Of a DNA stretch of 64,000 bases, positions 10,808 to 19,153 are shown one piece after another. Position 1 is the stretch's first letter; every line of letters starts with the position of its first letter. Source of the DNA: Clostridia bacterium (GTDB lineage: Bacteria; Bacillota; Clostridia; Christensenellales; Borkfalkiaceae); the NCBI GenBank assembly GCA_017467275.1, contig JAFTSN010000001.1, positions 1 to 64,000 of the forward strand, read 5' to 3'. A model generated the notes under the pieces. That model did no database searches, was not told the DNA's origin, and saw only the letters and a list, made by a program, of their open reading frames with translations. A program made the translations under genes and the position numbers.

Positions 10808-10836
10808 ATTATACCATAAAATCCCTTAATTTTCAA
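10808..10836 (-). promoter_or_regulatory. Promoter of the regulator-GH92-isomerase-kinase operon
   Basis: On the minus strand TTGAAA (10831-10836) and TATAAT (10808-10813) are spaced by 17 nt. The -35 region overlaps the stop codon region of the upstream GH42-like gene. Confidence 0.6.
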
Positions 10837-13609
10837 ACTTTTTCCTTACTTTTTCTATGACAAATTCAATATATTTAATATCATATGAAAACATTGACTT
10901 GGAATTTGTCTTGTATGCTTCGTTCTTTTTCTCAAAATCCGTACGCCATTTTTGCCCTTCGGGCGTGGAGAGCGTTTCTTCGAGCTTTTGAACGAAAAAT
11001 TTCATTTCCTTTTTCTGCGTTTCCGTCGCATAACCGTCGCACTCGTAATCCTGCCACAAGATTCCTGGAACGCCACCTTCTTCATAGGTCGCCGCAAACC
11101 AAGGATAGAGCGCCGATAGCGTATGGATAAACGCACCGCGACGCTTATTCTTCAGATTATAGACGTCGCCGAACTCGTAATTACCATACATGCGGTTGAT
11201 CGCCACGTCGCGCATATTACAGAACTGCGGGATATGCATGGGAATAATTCCCTGCTTCACAGACGCTCTCGTAAGAGCCCTCACCTCGTCGGGCGTATAT
11301 GGCAACGTTTGATAGTCGGAGTGCGATACGACAATACCGCTCGTCTGTACGATTTCCGCAATCATACCGTTCATGCGTTGGCTGTAATAAACGTGGCGAT
11401 AATGGGAATTTTTCGTATCCGAGGGAATCCCGCTCACAAGCCAGTTCGCACCCTCTGTTCTGATCCCAACGACAGCGTCTGGAACGTTCGTGCGGTAATC
11501 GGCGAGAAAATCCACGTAATTATTAAGGCGTTCCATTGTACGCCAAACGTCAAGCGCCGTCACGGCTGAAGACCAATTATAGAAATCGTTCGCGGGATTG
11601 TCGTAGGTGAAGATATACCCGTTCCCTGCCTTTCCTTGCCCCGCCTCGGGATCCACGTCGAGAATCCGCGCATATTCCGAATCCCAAGCTGCGTTCAGCT
11701 TTTTCATGGAGCCGTAATAATCAATCGCCCATTTTTGGAATTCCTTTTTCCCCTCTTCGCCAATCGGGAAGCGGGTATTCATATCCACACGCATCCAACC
11801 GCGGGTATCTTCGAAAGTCACAGGCACCACGCCCGTTCCCGTCGTGAAATAGTTATCCCCCCAACGGTTAAACTGATAATCGGACTGAATTGCCACGGCG
11901 TTCGCCAAATTCTCATCGGAGGGAGACGCTTCGCAGCCCCAATTCGGATAAGCGTTCGAAATGGTATATTTCACGCCGCCCGCCCATCTTGCAACGGTCC
12001 CTACCGTCGTTCTACCGAAGGGATAGTTACCGATCCCTTCCAATTCAATATCGAGAGCGCGCATAGCATCAAGCGTAAATTTGTACGCGTCCCCTTGCGG
12101 GTTAATCGATTGTCCCGAATTGGAAACGTAGACCCCGTTCACGTCGTAGAGCCAAGGCATCTGCGTGGTAGAGAGCATATTTACACCGCACTCTTTCATG
12201 TCGATAAGATCCTCGACAATCTGTTCTTCGGGATAGGGCGAAAGCTGAATATTGCCTCTCATATCCGCTTGCGACTGACTGAATATAATAGGGTAACGCG
12301 TTCCGTCTTCAAGCTCCGACCAATAGGGATTCGTCGTATTGAGCTTTAAAGAAATATCCTCGCTTGAAACCTCAACGGGAAGCGCCACCGACGCAATCCC
12401 CAAAGGTTCGTTTGTTATCAGCTTAATCACGACTTGCTCGCTAAACGGCGCAACCTGTAAATACAGCGTCCCCTTCACCTTTCCTGAGCCTCTTTGCCAA
12501 GAGTCGTAGCTGGTCATAAATTCTTCGAACGTATGCAGCCATTTATTCTGACCACCAACGGAGTGCTCGCCCTTTTTCACGTCGTTTGGCTCCACCTCAC
12601 GCGCCGCGGATTCCACCTTGAAATCAAAGGTAGAGCTACACATATCATACCCGCCGTATTGCGTCACTTGATACGCTTCGGGATTCGCCCGATCGTTACG
12701 GAACACCGCTTTAAGCTGTAGGCGGTACTCTCCCTCCGTCAATCCCCAACCCATATTCGGCGTATCTACGTGCGGGCCGAATGCAATCCACATTTCCTTG
12801 GATTCACCGGGATAAACGTATTCCGTAATACGGTAATACTTATTGTACGGCACGCCGATTTTTCTCATCGAGCCGTCCGAGTTATATTGGTACAATATAG
12901 GCTCGAATTGCATCCCACCTGCGCCCTCGGGATCGAGAATCGTATCCCCGACGTTTTTATAACGGAAACGGAACCAATGGTAATCCGCTGCCTCCAAAAC
13001 GCCCGATTTTCTAAGCTCCGTCGTTTCGTAGGAGGGGTATTTTTGAGCCGACGTATCCGTATAATTCGCCGAAAGAACATGCCTTTCCCCCGTTTCAAAA
13101 CCCGCTACGTATCCAAGATATTCCCACTCAAGATCGGGATTCCCGGGAAGAGTAAGATCGTACCACTCCCCCTTGCTGACATCTTTCTCCTCGAAAGCCG
13201 TCGCCTCAACGTGCACGGGCATCTCTTGCCCCGAAGCAAGAGAAAGCTCATACTTGACGGGAATCGCCTCGTACGCCTTTACCCCCGTGGGAATCTCGTA
13301 GGTCAGTTTATTTCCGCCAAGTTCCAGCGTTCCTTTTCTCATTTTTCCATATCCCAATTTCTGCTTTTTGCTGAGGGTACGGGAAATGGGGTTATAGATC
13401 ATCCCGCCATCGTCGTGAATTTCGTATTCGTCGACGTCCGCACGCTTGGGCGTTTCCATAAGCTTTTCAATCATTTCGTTATAATCCTCCTCACTTTTTA
13501 CCTCTTTCGGATCAAAGTCAAAGAGCGTCATCCCGTCCTTTGCGCAGCCCCCGCAAGAAAATGCGAAGGTCGCAGCCAAAAGGCACAGTACCATTTTTTT
13601 AAATTTCAT
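10826..13609 (-). CDS. Large GH42-like (clan GH-A type) glycosidase lipoprotein
   Basis: I start this 927-residue protein at MKFKKMVLCL, which follows AAGGAG. It has a lipoprotein signal peptide with a Cys near residues 19-22 (AFSCGGC). A beta-rich region of about 400 residues precedes a catalytic-looking barrel with LSPYPEEQIVEDLIDMKECGVN, YYGSMKKLNAAWDSEY and GILWQDYECDG, resembling beta-galactosidase-type (GH42-like) clan GH-A proteins. Family and substrate are uncertain; glutamates in the barrel (for example GIRTEGANW) are candidate catalytic residues only. It is the last gene of the operon that includes two LamG-like surface proteins and a sugar importer, so it probably trims glycan at the cell surface. 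Confidence 0.6.
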   Translation of the reverse strand: MKFKKMVLCLLAATFAFSCGGCAKDGMTLFDFDPKEVKSEEDYNEMIEKLMETPKRADVDEYEIHDDGGMIYNPISRTLSKKQKLGYGKMRKGTLELGGNKLTYEIPTGVKAYEAIPVKYELSLASGQEMPVHVEATAFEEKDVSKGEWYDLTLPGNPDLEWEYLGYVAGFETGERHVLSANYTDTSAQKYPSYETTELRKSGVLEAADYHWFRFRYKNVGDTILDPEGAGGMQFEPILYQYNSDGSMRKIGVPYNKYYRITEYVYPGESKEMWIAFGPHVDTPNMGWGLTEGEYRLQLKAVFRNDRANPEAYQVTQYGGYDMCSSTFDFKVESAAREVEPNDVKKGEHSVGGQNKWLHTFEEFMTSYDSWQRGSGKVKGTLYLQVAPFSEQVVIKLITNEPLGIASVALPVEVSSEDISLKLNTTNPYWSELEDGTRYPIIFSQSQADMRGNIQLSPYPEEQIVEDLIDMKECGVNMLSTTQMPWLYDVNGVYVSNSGQSINPQGDAYKFTLDAMRALDIELEGIGNYPFGRTTVGTVARWAGGVKYTISNAYPNWGCEASPSDENLANAVAIQSDYQFNRWGDNYFTTGTGVVPVTFEDTRGWMRVDMNTRFPIGEEGKKEFQKWAIDYYGSMKKLNAAWDSEYARILDVDPEAGQGKAGNGYIFTYDNPANDFYNWSSAVTALDVWRTMERLNNYVDFLADYRTNVPDAVVGIRTEGANWLVSGIPSDTKNSHYRHVYYSQRMNGMIAEIVQTSGIVVSHSDYQTLPYTPDEVRALTRASVKQGIIPMHIPQFCNMRDVAINRMYGNYEFGDVYNLKNKRRGAFIHTLSALYPWFAATYEEGGVPGILWQDYECDGYATETQKKEMKFFVQKLEETLSTPEGQKWRTDFEKKNEAYKTNSKSMFSYDIKYIEFVIEKVRKKFEN

Positions 13610-13674
13610 AGTTTTCTCCTTTTGGGCGCGCCGCTCCAACCTTTTAACAGATTTGAACAACCGCCTCAAACAAG

Positions 13675-14940
13675 TCAAGCTTGAGAAAGCACCTCTCTCC
13701 ACCACTCAACGAGCCAAGCCATCGAATTACCCTCACAGGTTCCCGAGTGCGCAAGCCCCTCTTCCTCCGAGGTCACCCAAGTATCGTAAACGTAAGCAGG
13801 CTCCTCTTCCGTGCCGATATTCTCCCGCGCGTTTACGGTCACTTCATAACCGTGCTTTTCCTGTGCCGAGCCGATCTTATCGGAAGAGAGATAATAATAT
13901 CCGTAAGCGATCTGCAACGCAGTACAATTCGAGTCGTCCATTTCCGAAGCTCGCGAATCACTGTACATCCAAATCCCCGCACCGTATTTTTCAGACGGTT
14001 TCATAAACGCACGGCAACGCTCCATCGCCGCACCCATGCCGCCGATATCGCCGATCATACGGAGCGTCTCAAACATTCCCCAAACGCATTGGATATGTCT
14101 AAGAGGGTTAAATCCACCTGTAAGCTCCTCTTTGATAGAATTGTCGCGGTTGATGCGCTTTTTTAAAATCGCCCACGTCTTTTCCACGTTTTTTAAATAC
14201 TCCGCTTCTCTCGTAAATTTATACCAAACGGCATTGGACGCCATATGGAACGCAAGCGAAGAGGAGGTAAGACAGTAAGTAAGCTTGCCCGCATCAATGA
14301 TTTTTTGCTGCTTTTTCAAAAGCAAGCCTGTATAATTACGATAATAGGACGCAATCTGGTTTCCCCCTTGCTCGGGATACGCCGCCGTATAGCTTACAAC
14401 GCCCCAAAGAGGCATAAACGGCACGTAGGGATCCTCGTAAACGAAGGGAAGCCCGTCGGGAAGATCGGACGTATAGACGAAATCATCGTCGTTCTGACCG
14501 CTGTATTTCCCCATAAAGAAGGTACCGTCTAATTCGCTTTTAATGCACTCCAAAATGAAATCGCGAATCGCCGCGGGGTAGCCTTGATGATGGCTCCACT
14601 TATACGTGCCTTTGCTCATCGCCCAAAGCATCATCGTATTGTCTTCAACAAATGCGACGCGCCAATGATCGCCCGCCTCTTCGTTTTTGCGACACGTTCT
14701 AAACGCCGAAAGTTTATCCTCCCAAATATCTAAAGTCGTCCATCCCAATTCGTTAGGCGTAGCAACAAGTTCGTCCACGTCGTAATCGGGATTGGCGGTA
14801 GGATCGTTTAAAAGCGCTTCGGTAAAATAGCGCGAGCCTGCCACGTCTCCGTTTTTTGCACCGAGCGTGACGGCAAGCGACGTTCCCGCCACAATCGTGG
14901 CAGCCAATCCGATACATGCCGAGGCAATGAATTTTTTCAT
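13675..14940 (-). CDS. Secreted protein of unknown function, possibly an alpha/alpha-barrel glycosidase
   Basis: The start at MKKFIASACI follows a strong AAGGAG site and gives 421 residues with a signal peptide (hydrophobic 4-25) but no lipobox cysteine, so it should be released. The remaining sequence is aromatic-rich (YKWSHHQGYPAAI, GIWMYSDSRAS, ALQIAYGYYYLSS) and looks largely helical, which would suit a six-hairpin barrel, but I do not recognise a family. It lies between the importer permease gene and the GH42-like lipoprotein, so a role in the same glycan pathway is likely. Confidence 0.6.
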   Translation of the reverse strand: MKKFIASACIGLAATIVAGTSLAVTLGAKNGDVAGSRYFTEALLNDPTANPDYDVDELVATPNELGWTTLDIWEDKLSAFRTCRKNEEAGDHWRVAFVEDNTMMLWAMSKGTYKWSHHQGYPAAIRDFILECIKSELDGTFFMGKYSGQNDDDFVYTSDLPDGLPFVYEDPYVPFMPLWGVVSYTAAYPEQGGNQIASYYRNYTGLLLKKQQKIIDAGKLTYCLTSSSLAFHMASNAVWYKFTREAEYLKNVEKTWAILKKRINRDNSIKEELTGGFNPLRHIQCVWGMFETLRMIGDIGGMGAAMERCRAFMKPSEKYGAGIWMYSDSRASEMDDSNCTALQIAYGYYYLSSDKIGSAQEKHGYEVTVNARENIGTEEEPAYVYDTWVTSEEEGLAHSGTCEGNSMAWLVEWWREVLSQA

Positions 14941-15001
14941 CGTTTTATTCTCCTTTTTTGGATTATACGCCTTAACGGCGCCCACTTTCAAGGGTTCATT
15001 T

Positions 15002-15835
15002 TTAAGCTTTAATTGCGCCCGTGCTCAACCCTTCGACAAATTTATCCATCGTAAAAGCAAAGAGCAAAATCAATGGAATGGATACGATCGTATACGCCGC
15101 ATACTGTACCGTCGTCTTCACGGAACCTTGTTCAGAAAGGAACTTAATCCCTATGGGAATCGTCCACTGCGCCTTTCTCGTCAAAACGGTCAACGGCCAC
15201 AGATAGGAATTCCAAGACGCTAAAATTTGCAACACGCCGAGCGTTACGAACATCGGGAAAGAAAGCGGTATAATAATACTAAAAATAATCTTCCCATCTC
15301 TCGCACCGTCAATCTTCGCCGCTTCCGTAAGCTCCGAAGGAAGAGATTCAAAAAAACTCTTTAATACGAAGGTACAGAAGATTTGTCCGCTTGCTATCGA
15401 GGGTAAAATAATTGCCCAATGAGAATTATAGATGCCCAGATTTTTTACGATGATGACCTGCGGAATAAACGTTAAAATCCCGGGAATCATCAAAATCATC
15501 AAAATGAACAGAAATAAAATACGCTTAAAAGGGAAGTCGTAGATCGCGAAAATATACGCCGTAATGCTGGACACGACAAGCGTACCGAGCGCGCACACAA
15601 TCGCAAGATAGATACTGTTAAACAAGTACGGACTGACCGATTTCCACGCGAGCACATAGTTATCGAATCGGACATCTAAGAACGTAGGCAGCCATTTATT
15701 CGCCACGAAAGCCCCTTCAGACTTAAAGGAATTAAACAGCATGAACACAAACGGGAAGAAGAGACAGAAAATAATAAATCCCAAATAGACGTATTTCATC
15801 GCAGACGCAATTTTATCAATCGGACGCTTATACAT
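15002..15835 (-). CDS. CUT1 sugar ABC transporter permease (MalG/UgpE type)
   Basis: The protein has six predicted membrane helices and the permease EAA loop SELTEAAKIDGARDGKI, which docks the ATPase. At 277 residues it is normal for the MalG-type partner. Its start overlaps the stop of the MalF-type permease gene by eight bases. With that permease and the lipoprotein at 16772-18274 it makes a CUT1 importer for oligosaccharides; no ATPase gene is present, so a shared MsmX-like ATPase encoded elsewhere is expected. Confidence 0.92.
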   Translation of the reverse strand: MYKRPIDKIASAMKYVYLGFIIFCLFFPFVFMLFNSFKSEGAFVANKWLPTFLDVRFDNYVLAWKSVSPYLFNSIYLAIVCALGTLVVSSITAYIFAIYDFPFKRILFLFILMILMIPGILTFIPQVIIVKNLGIYNSHWAIILPSIASGQIFCTFVLKSFFESLPSELTEAAKIDGARDGKIIFSIIIPLSFPMFVTLGVLQILASWNSYLWPLTVLTRKAQWTIPIGIKFLSEQGSVKTTVQYAAYTIVSIPLILLFAFTMDKFVEGLSTGAIKA

Positions 15836-16760
15836 TTTTCTTCCTCCCCGTGACGTATTGGTTGATGACCGTAAATACGATAATCACGCAGAACATAACG
15901 ACGCCGATCGCCGAGGCATAGCCGTAGCGGTTGTAACGGAACGCGTTGTTGTAAAGGAGCAGCCCGGGAACGTAGGTCGAGCTACCAGGCCCGCCGTTCG
16001 TAATGACTTGTATGTTTTCGTAACTTTGAATACTGCCGATAATCGTCTGAAAAATGATAATTGTAACCTGAGGCATAATAAGCGGCAGCTCTAATTGAAA
16101 GAGCTTTCTCCACCAACTCACCCCGTCCAGCTCCGCCGCATCGTAAATGCTTTTGTCGATGTTCATAAGACCGGATAGAAGAATCAACGTATTCGCGCCG
16201 TTCACCCAAGGAAAACCGATAATCCCAAGCAAAGCAAATAATACGATTTTTTCGTCGCCCAACCACTGTCTTTGCATGGATTTAAGCCCGATACTGCCGA
16301 GTATTTCGTTGATGATACCGTTATCCGCAACAAACTGCCTCCACAAAAGCGTTCCCACCATCCCGGGAATTACTGCGGGTAAAATTATCATAATGCGGAA
16401 AAAGTACTGTGCCCTTGCGTGCTTTACTCGGTGCAACAATACGGCGTTGAGCGTGGTGATTACCGTCGCTTTGATAACGTCTACCACCACGATGACCAGC
16501 ATCCGCCGAAAAGATTTCCACCAGAGAATATCTTTATTGAAAAGCTCTTTAAAATTGTCGAACCCGATAAACTCAAGATAGTTTACCCCGTTCCAATCAT
16601 AGAGAGATTTTATGAACGCATTGAAGAAAGGGACGTAACAGAATACGGCGAGCAGCGCAAAGGTCGGCACTAACGCCAAATAGATAAACTTTGCTTTATA
16701 TACACGCCGAAAAAAGCACCTTACCGCAACACCCTTTTTTCGTGAAAAAGTTTGAACCAT
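15828..16760 (-). CDS. CUT1 sugar ABC transporter permease (MalF/UgpA type)
   Basis: 310 residues with a basic N-terminus, six predicted helices and the EAA-loop SIYDAAELDGVSWWRKLFQL. It is the MalF-type half of the importer and is followed, with overlap, by the MalG-type half. It starts 11 bases after the binding-protein gene, with an AGGTG ribosome site. Confidence 0.92.
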   Translation of the reverse strand: MVQTFSRKKGVAVRCFFRRVYKAKFIYLALVPTFALLAVFCYVPFFNAFIKSLYDWNGVNYLEFIGFDNFKELFNKDILWWKSFRRMLVIVVVDVIKATVITTLNAVLLHRVKHARAQYFFRIMIILPAVIPGMVGTLLWRQFVADNGIINEILGSIGLKSMQRQWLGDEKIVLFALLGIIGFPWVNGANTLILLSGLMNIDKSIYDAAELDGVSWWRKLFQLELPLIMPQVTIIIFQTIIGSIQSYENIQVITNGGPGSSTYVPGLLLYNNAFRYNRYGYASAIGVVMFCVIIVFTVINQYVTGRKKNV

Positions 16761-16771
16761 CGTTTCACCTA

Positions 16772-18274
16772 TTAAAGCTTTTTAAGCTCTTCGTCAAGCC
16801 ACTTGCGATCGATCATGCTTGCATAAAGGCGCAAGTTACGCTCCAGCGCGGCAAGATTGGATTCACTTCTTGCCTTCAAGAATTGATTCATCGTATATTT
16901 GCCCGTCAAAAGCTTTTCATAGTCGATGATAAAGAGGTCCTTATCTTGCGCGTCGTAATACATTTCATAGCTCACGAGGTCGGCATACTTGATATCGGGC
17001 TTCAATTTCGCCGCTTCCTCCATCCCCTCTACGCCTTTCAAAAGCGAAATATCGCCGCAATAGGGATAACCCGTAAGATCGTTTTTAAGCGCGAACATCT
17101 TTTGCGCGACCTCGGGAGAGCTCATAAATTTAATAAAATCTACCGCCAATTCCGTTTTCGCCTTGCTCAGATAATTAGGTACGATAAACCCGTTTCTGAT
17201 TTTTACGATATCGTTCATCGCTCCCGCGTCAAGGAACTGCGTATCCTCGCTCGTCGCTTTCGGGAAAGGAATAATATCATACTCGAACACCTTGTCTTCG
17301 TTTCCGCCCTTTTTAAGGTCGTTAAAGATACCCGTAAGCTGGGGAAGGTACCACGTACCGTTCATGAAATGGGTATGCTCGCCGTTAGGGAAATCGGTAT
17401 ACATCATATTGCCGTCCTTGGAAACAAAATCGTCGTTCCAAAGCGGTTTCATTTTCAGCATGATCTCGTACATGCTACGTACGCGCTCCGATTTTACAGG
17501 ATCGATCAAGCCCTTTTTAAACGCAAGATACTGTTCTTCGGGAGATATCTTTTCCCCGTATATGCAAGTAGGATCGTTGGGATCGAACGTCCAACCGTCC
17601 GCATGTAAAAGATTGATCTCGGGAATCAACGAACGGAAAAACGCCTGACTCATCATTTCAAGCGGCCAAAGGATCTGTGCATCGTTATAACCGATGGAAA
17701 CACCCCAAGGCGTATATCCCTTCGTTTTCAACTTTTCACCCGCCGCTAAAAATTCCGTGAGTGTTTCGGGCGTCTCCTCCACTCCCGCCGCCTTATACTG
17801 CGAAAGATTGGTATAAACGCCGATTCCGTACAGAGAGAACGGCACCCAATTCAAACGGTTGTTACTGTCTTTCGCCAAATCAATATAACCGTCCTCAAAT
17901 ACGGTGGACCAATTCTTCGTATCCGCGTACGAATTCTCGCCCTTTATGTAGTTGTTGAAATCAAGCAAGAGACCAAGATTCGCAAAATCGTCGGGCTCCT
18001 CTACAAGCATAATTTCGGGAGCAACCTCAGCGATTAACTGCGTTTTTAAGGTATCCGCAGCACCGTCGTAGGGAATCGGCTGCGTAATAATCGTCTTATC
18101 GGGATGCTCCTCCATATAAAGACGTGCCGCCAATGCAAAAATCGGCTCGTTATAAATAGTAACGAGGGTGACTACCGACGCACTCGAACCGCCGCCGCAA
18201 GACGCAGCGCTCGCTGCCACGCCGAAAGCCATTACAGTAGAAAGCGCAAGTGTTGCAATTCTTCTCTTTTTCAT
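16772..18274 (-). CDS. Sugar-binding lipoprotein of a CUT1 ABC transporter
   Basis: A 500-residue extracellular solute-binding protein (family 1) with lipobox SAASC (Cys26). The mature part starts in the usual way for this family (SVVTLVTIYNEPIF) and continues with an Asp/Glu- and Trp-rich binding lobe pattern. It captures a sugar outside the membrane and delivers it to the two downstream permeases. Its gene starts two bases after the stop of a LamG-like surface protein gene, so the surface protein and importer are one unit. The ligand is unknown; the operon context suggests an oligosaccharide released at the surface. Confidence 0.93.
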   Translation of the reverse strand: MKKRRIATLALSTVMAFGVAASAASCGGGSSASVVTLVTIYNEPIFALAARLYMEEHPDKTIITQPIPYDGAADTLKTQLIAEVAPEIMLVEEPDDFANLGLLLDFNNYIKGENSYADTKNWSTVFEDGYIDLAKDSNNRLNWVPFSLYGIGVYTNLSQYKAAGVEETPETLTEFLAAGEKLKTKGYTPWGVSIGYNDAQILWPLEMMSQAFFRSLIPEINLLHADGWTFDPNDPTCIYGEKISPEEQYLAFKKGLIDPVKSERVRSMYEIMLKMKPLWNDDFVSKDGNMMYTDFPNGEHTHFMNGTWYLPQLTGIFNDLKKGGNEDKVFEYDIIPFPKATSEDTQFLDAGAMNDIVKIRNGFIVPNYLSKAKTELAVDFIKFMSSPEVAQKMFALKNDLTGYPYCGDISLLKGVEGMEEAAKLKPDIKYADLVSYEMYYDAQDKDLFIIDYEKLLTGKYTMNQFLKARSESNLAALERNLRLYASMIDRKWLDEELKKL

Positions 18275-18276
18275 AT

Positions 18277-19152
18277 TTATTTTCCTCCACTATTTTTTTT
18301 CTTGTTTTTAACGATCGACAAAACAAACCCAATCCAATATACGGCGCACACGCCGAGCGCCGCAACGCTCAACGTAACGGCAAGCCCGACGCCTGCGGCT
18401 GTAAACACGGAGTTGTCTCCCTGACCCGATCTTGTCGTAATTTCCAAATGAGAGTTATATCCCCCCGAATTGGTAGACGGCGCTTCGGGCGTCGCAAGAT
18501 CGTACTCGGTAATTTCCCGTACTACGATGTTATCATAGCCCACCACCGATTGAAATGCGCGCAATCCCGCTTTCCCAACAGCTTCGGGCTCGTCTAAACT
18601 AAGCGTATAATCGATATAAAGTGTTCCGTTTACGAACACGCGGATTTGACGCGTCTTCACGACCACCGTCACAAACATAGTCTCCCCGTCTAAAAACACC
18701 GCCGTAATCCCGTTCACATATCCCTCGGAAGCCACAAGAGTCTTGCCGTTTTCCCCATATAATTCTACAAGATTCCCCGTGGCGCTGTTCGTCCACCCGA
18801 AGCTCCTGAGTCCTACGAGATAGGAAAAATCTTCGCTTACACAGATTTGATACCCGCCGTCGTACATACCGCCATAAGGCGTAAACTCGAAATCGACCGC
18901 ATATTCCGTCCACGTCTCCTCACCGAAAACAAGGACGTCTTCCACGCCGTTTGAAACCGTTTTTACTTCCCCGTCCTCAATTTTCCAATCAGCATCATTG
19001 CCCCGATCCGAGACAAAGCCTTCCAAGAAGCCCGAGGAAAAATCCTGCGTATAATTAGGCGTTTCCGCCGCCGCTGCAAAGGAAGAAAAACCAAGCGATA
19101 TTACACAAGCCAAAATCGGTACCAGCCATTTTAACTTTTTCCGTTTTTTCAC
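18277..19152 (-). CDS. LamG/DUF1080-like surface protein with C-terminal membrane anchor
   Basis: I place the start at a GTG (19152), one base after the upstream TGA and preceded by AGGAGGG, giving 291 residues. A signal peptide (hydrophobic, ending FAAAAET) is followed by one jelly-roll domain of about 190 residues (TQDFSSGFLEGFVSD ... LRAFQSVVGYDNIVV), similar to laminin-G or DUF1080 sugar-binding folds. A linker and a single helix (AAGVGLAVTLSVAALG...) with a KNKKKNSGGK tail anchor it in the membrane; no LPxTG motif is present. It likely holds glycan near the importer encoded next to it. Confidence 0.72.
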   Translation of the reverse strand: MKKRKKLKWLVPILACVISLGFSSFAAAAETPNYTQDFSSGFLEGFVSDRGNDADWKIEDGEVKTVSNGVEDVLVFGEETWTEYAVDFEFTPYGGMYDGGYQICVSEDFSYLVGLRSFGWTNSATGNLVELYGENGKTLVASEGYVNGITAVFLDGETMFVTVVVKTRQIRVFVNGTLYIDYTLSLDEPEAVGKAGLRAFQSVVGYDNIVVREITEYDLATPEAPSTNSGGYNSHLEITTRSGQGDNSVFTAAGVGLAVTLSVAALGVCAVYWIGFVLSIVKNKKKNSGGK

Positions 19153-19153
19153 G

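Noticed and set aside
12770..13684. Long plus-strand frames opposite the GH42-like gene
   Set aside because: Arg/His/Phe-rich sequence with no recognisable motif or ribosome site, a typical shadow of a real minus-strand gene. The same applies to 8803-9669, 16691-17608, 46936-48006 and 51719-52666.
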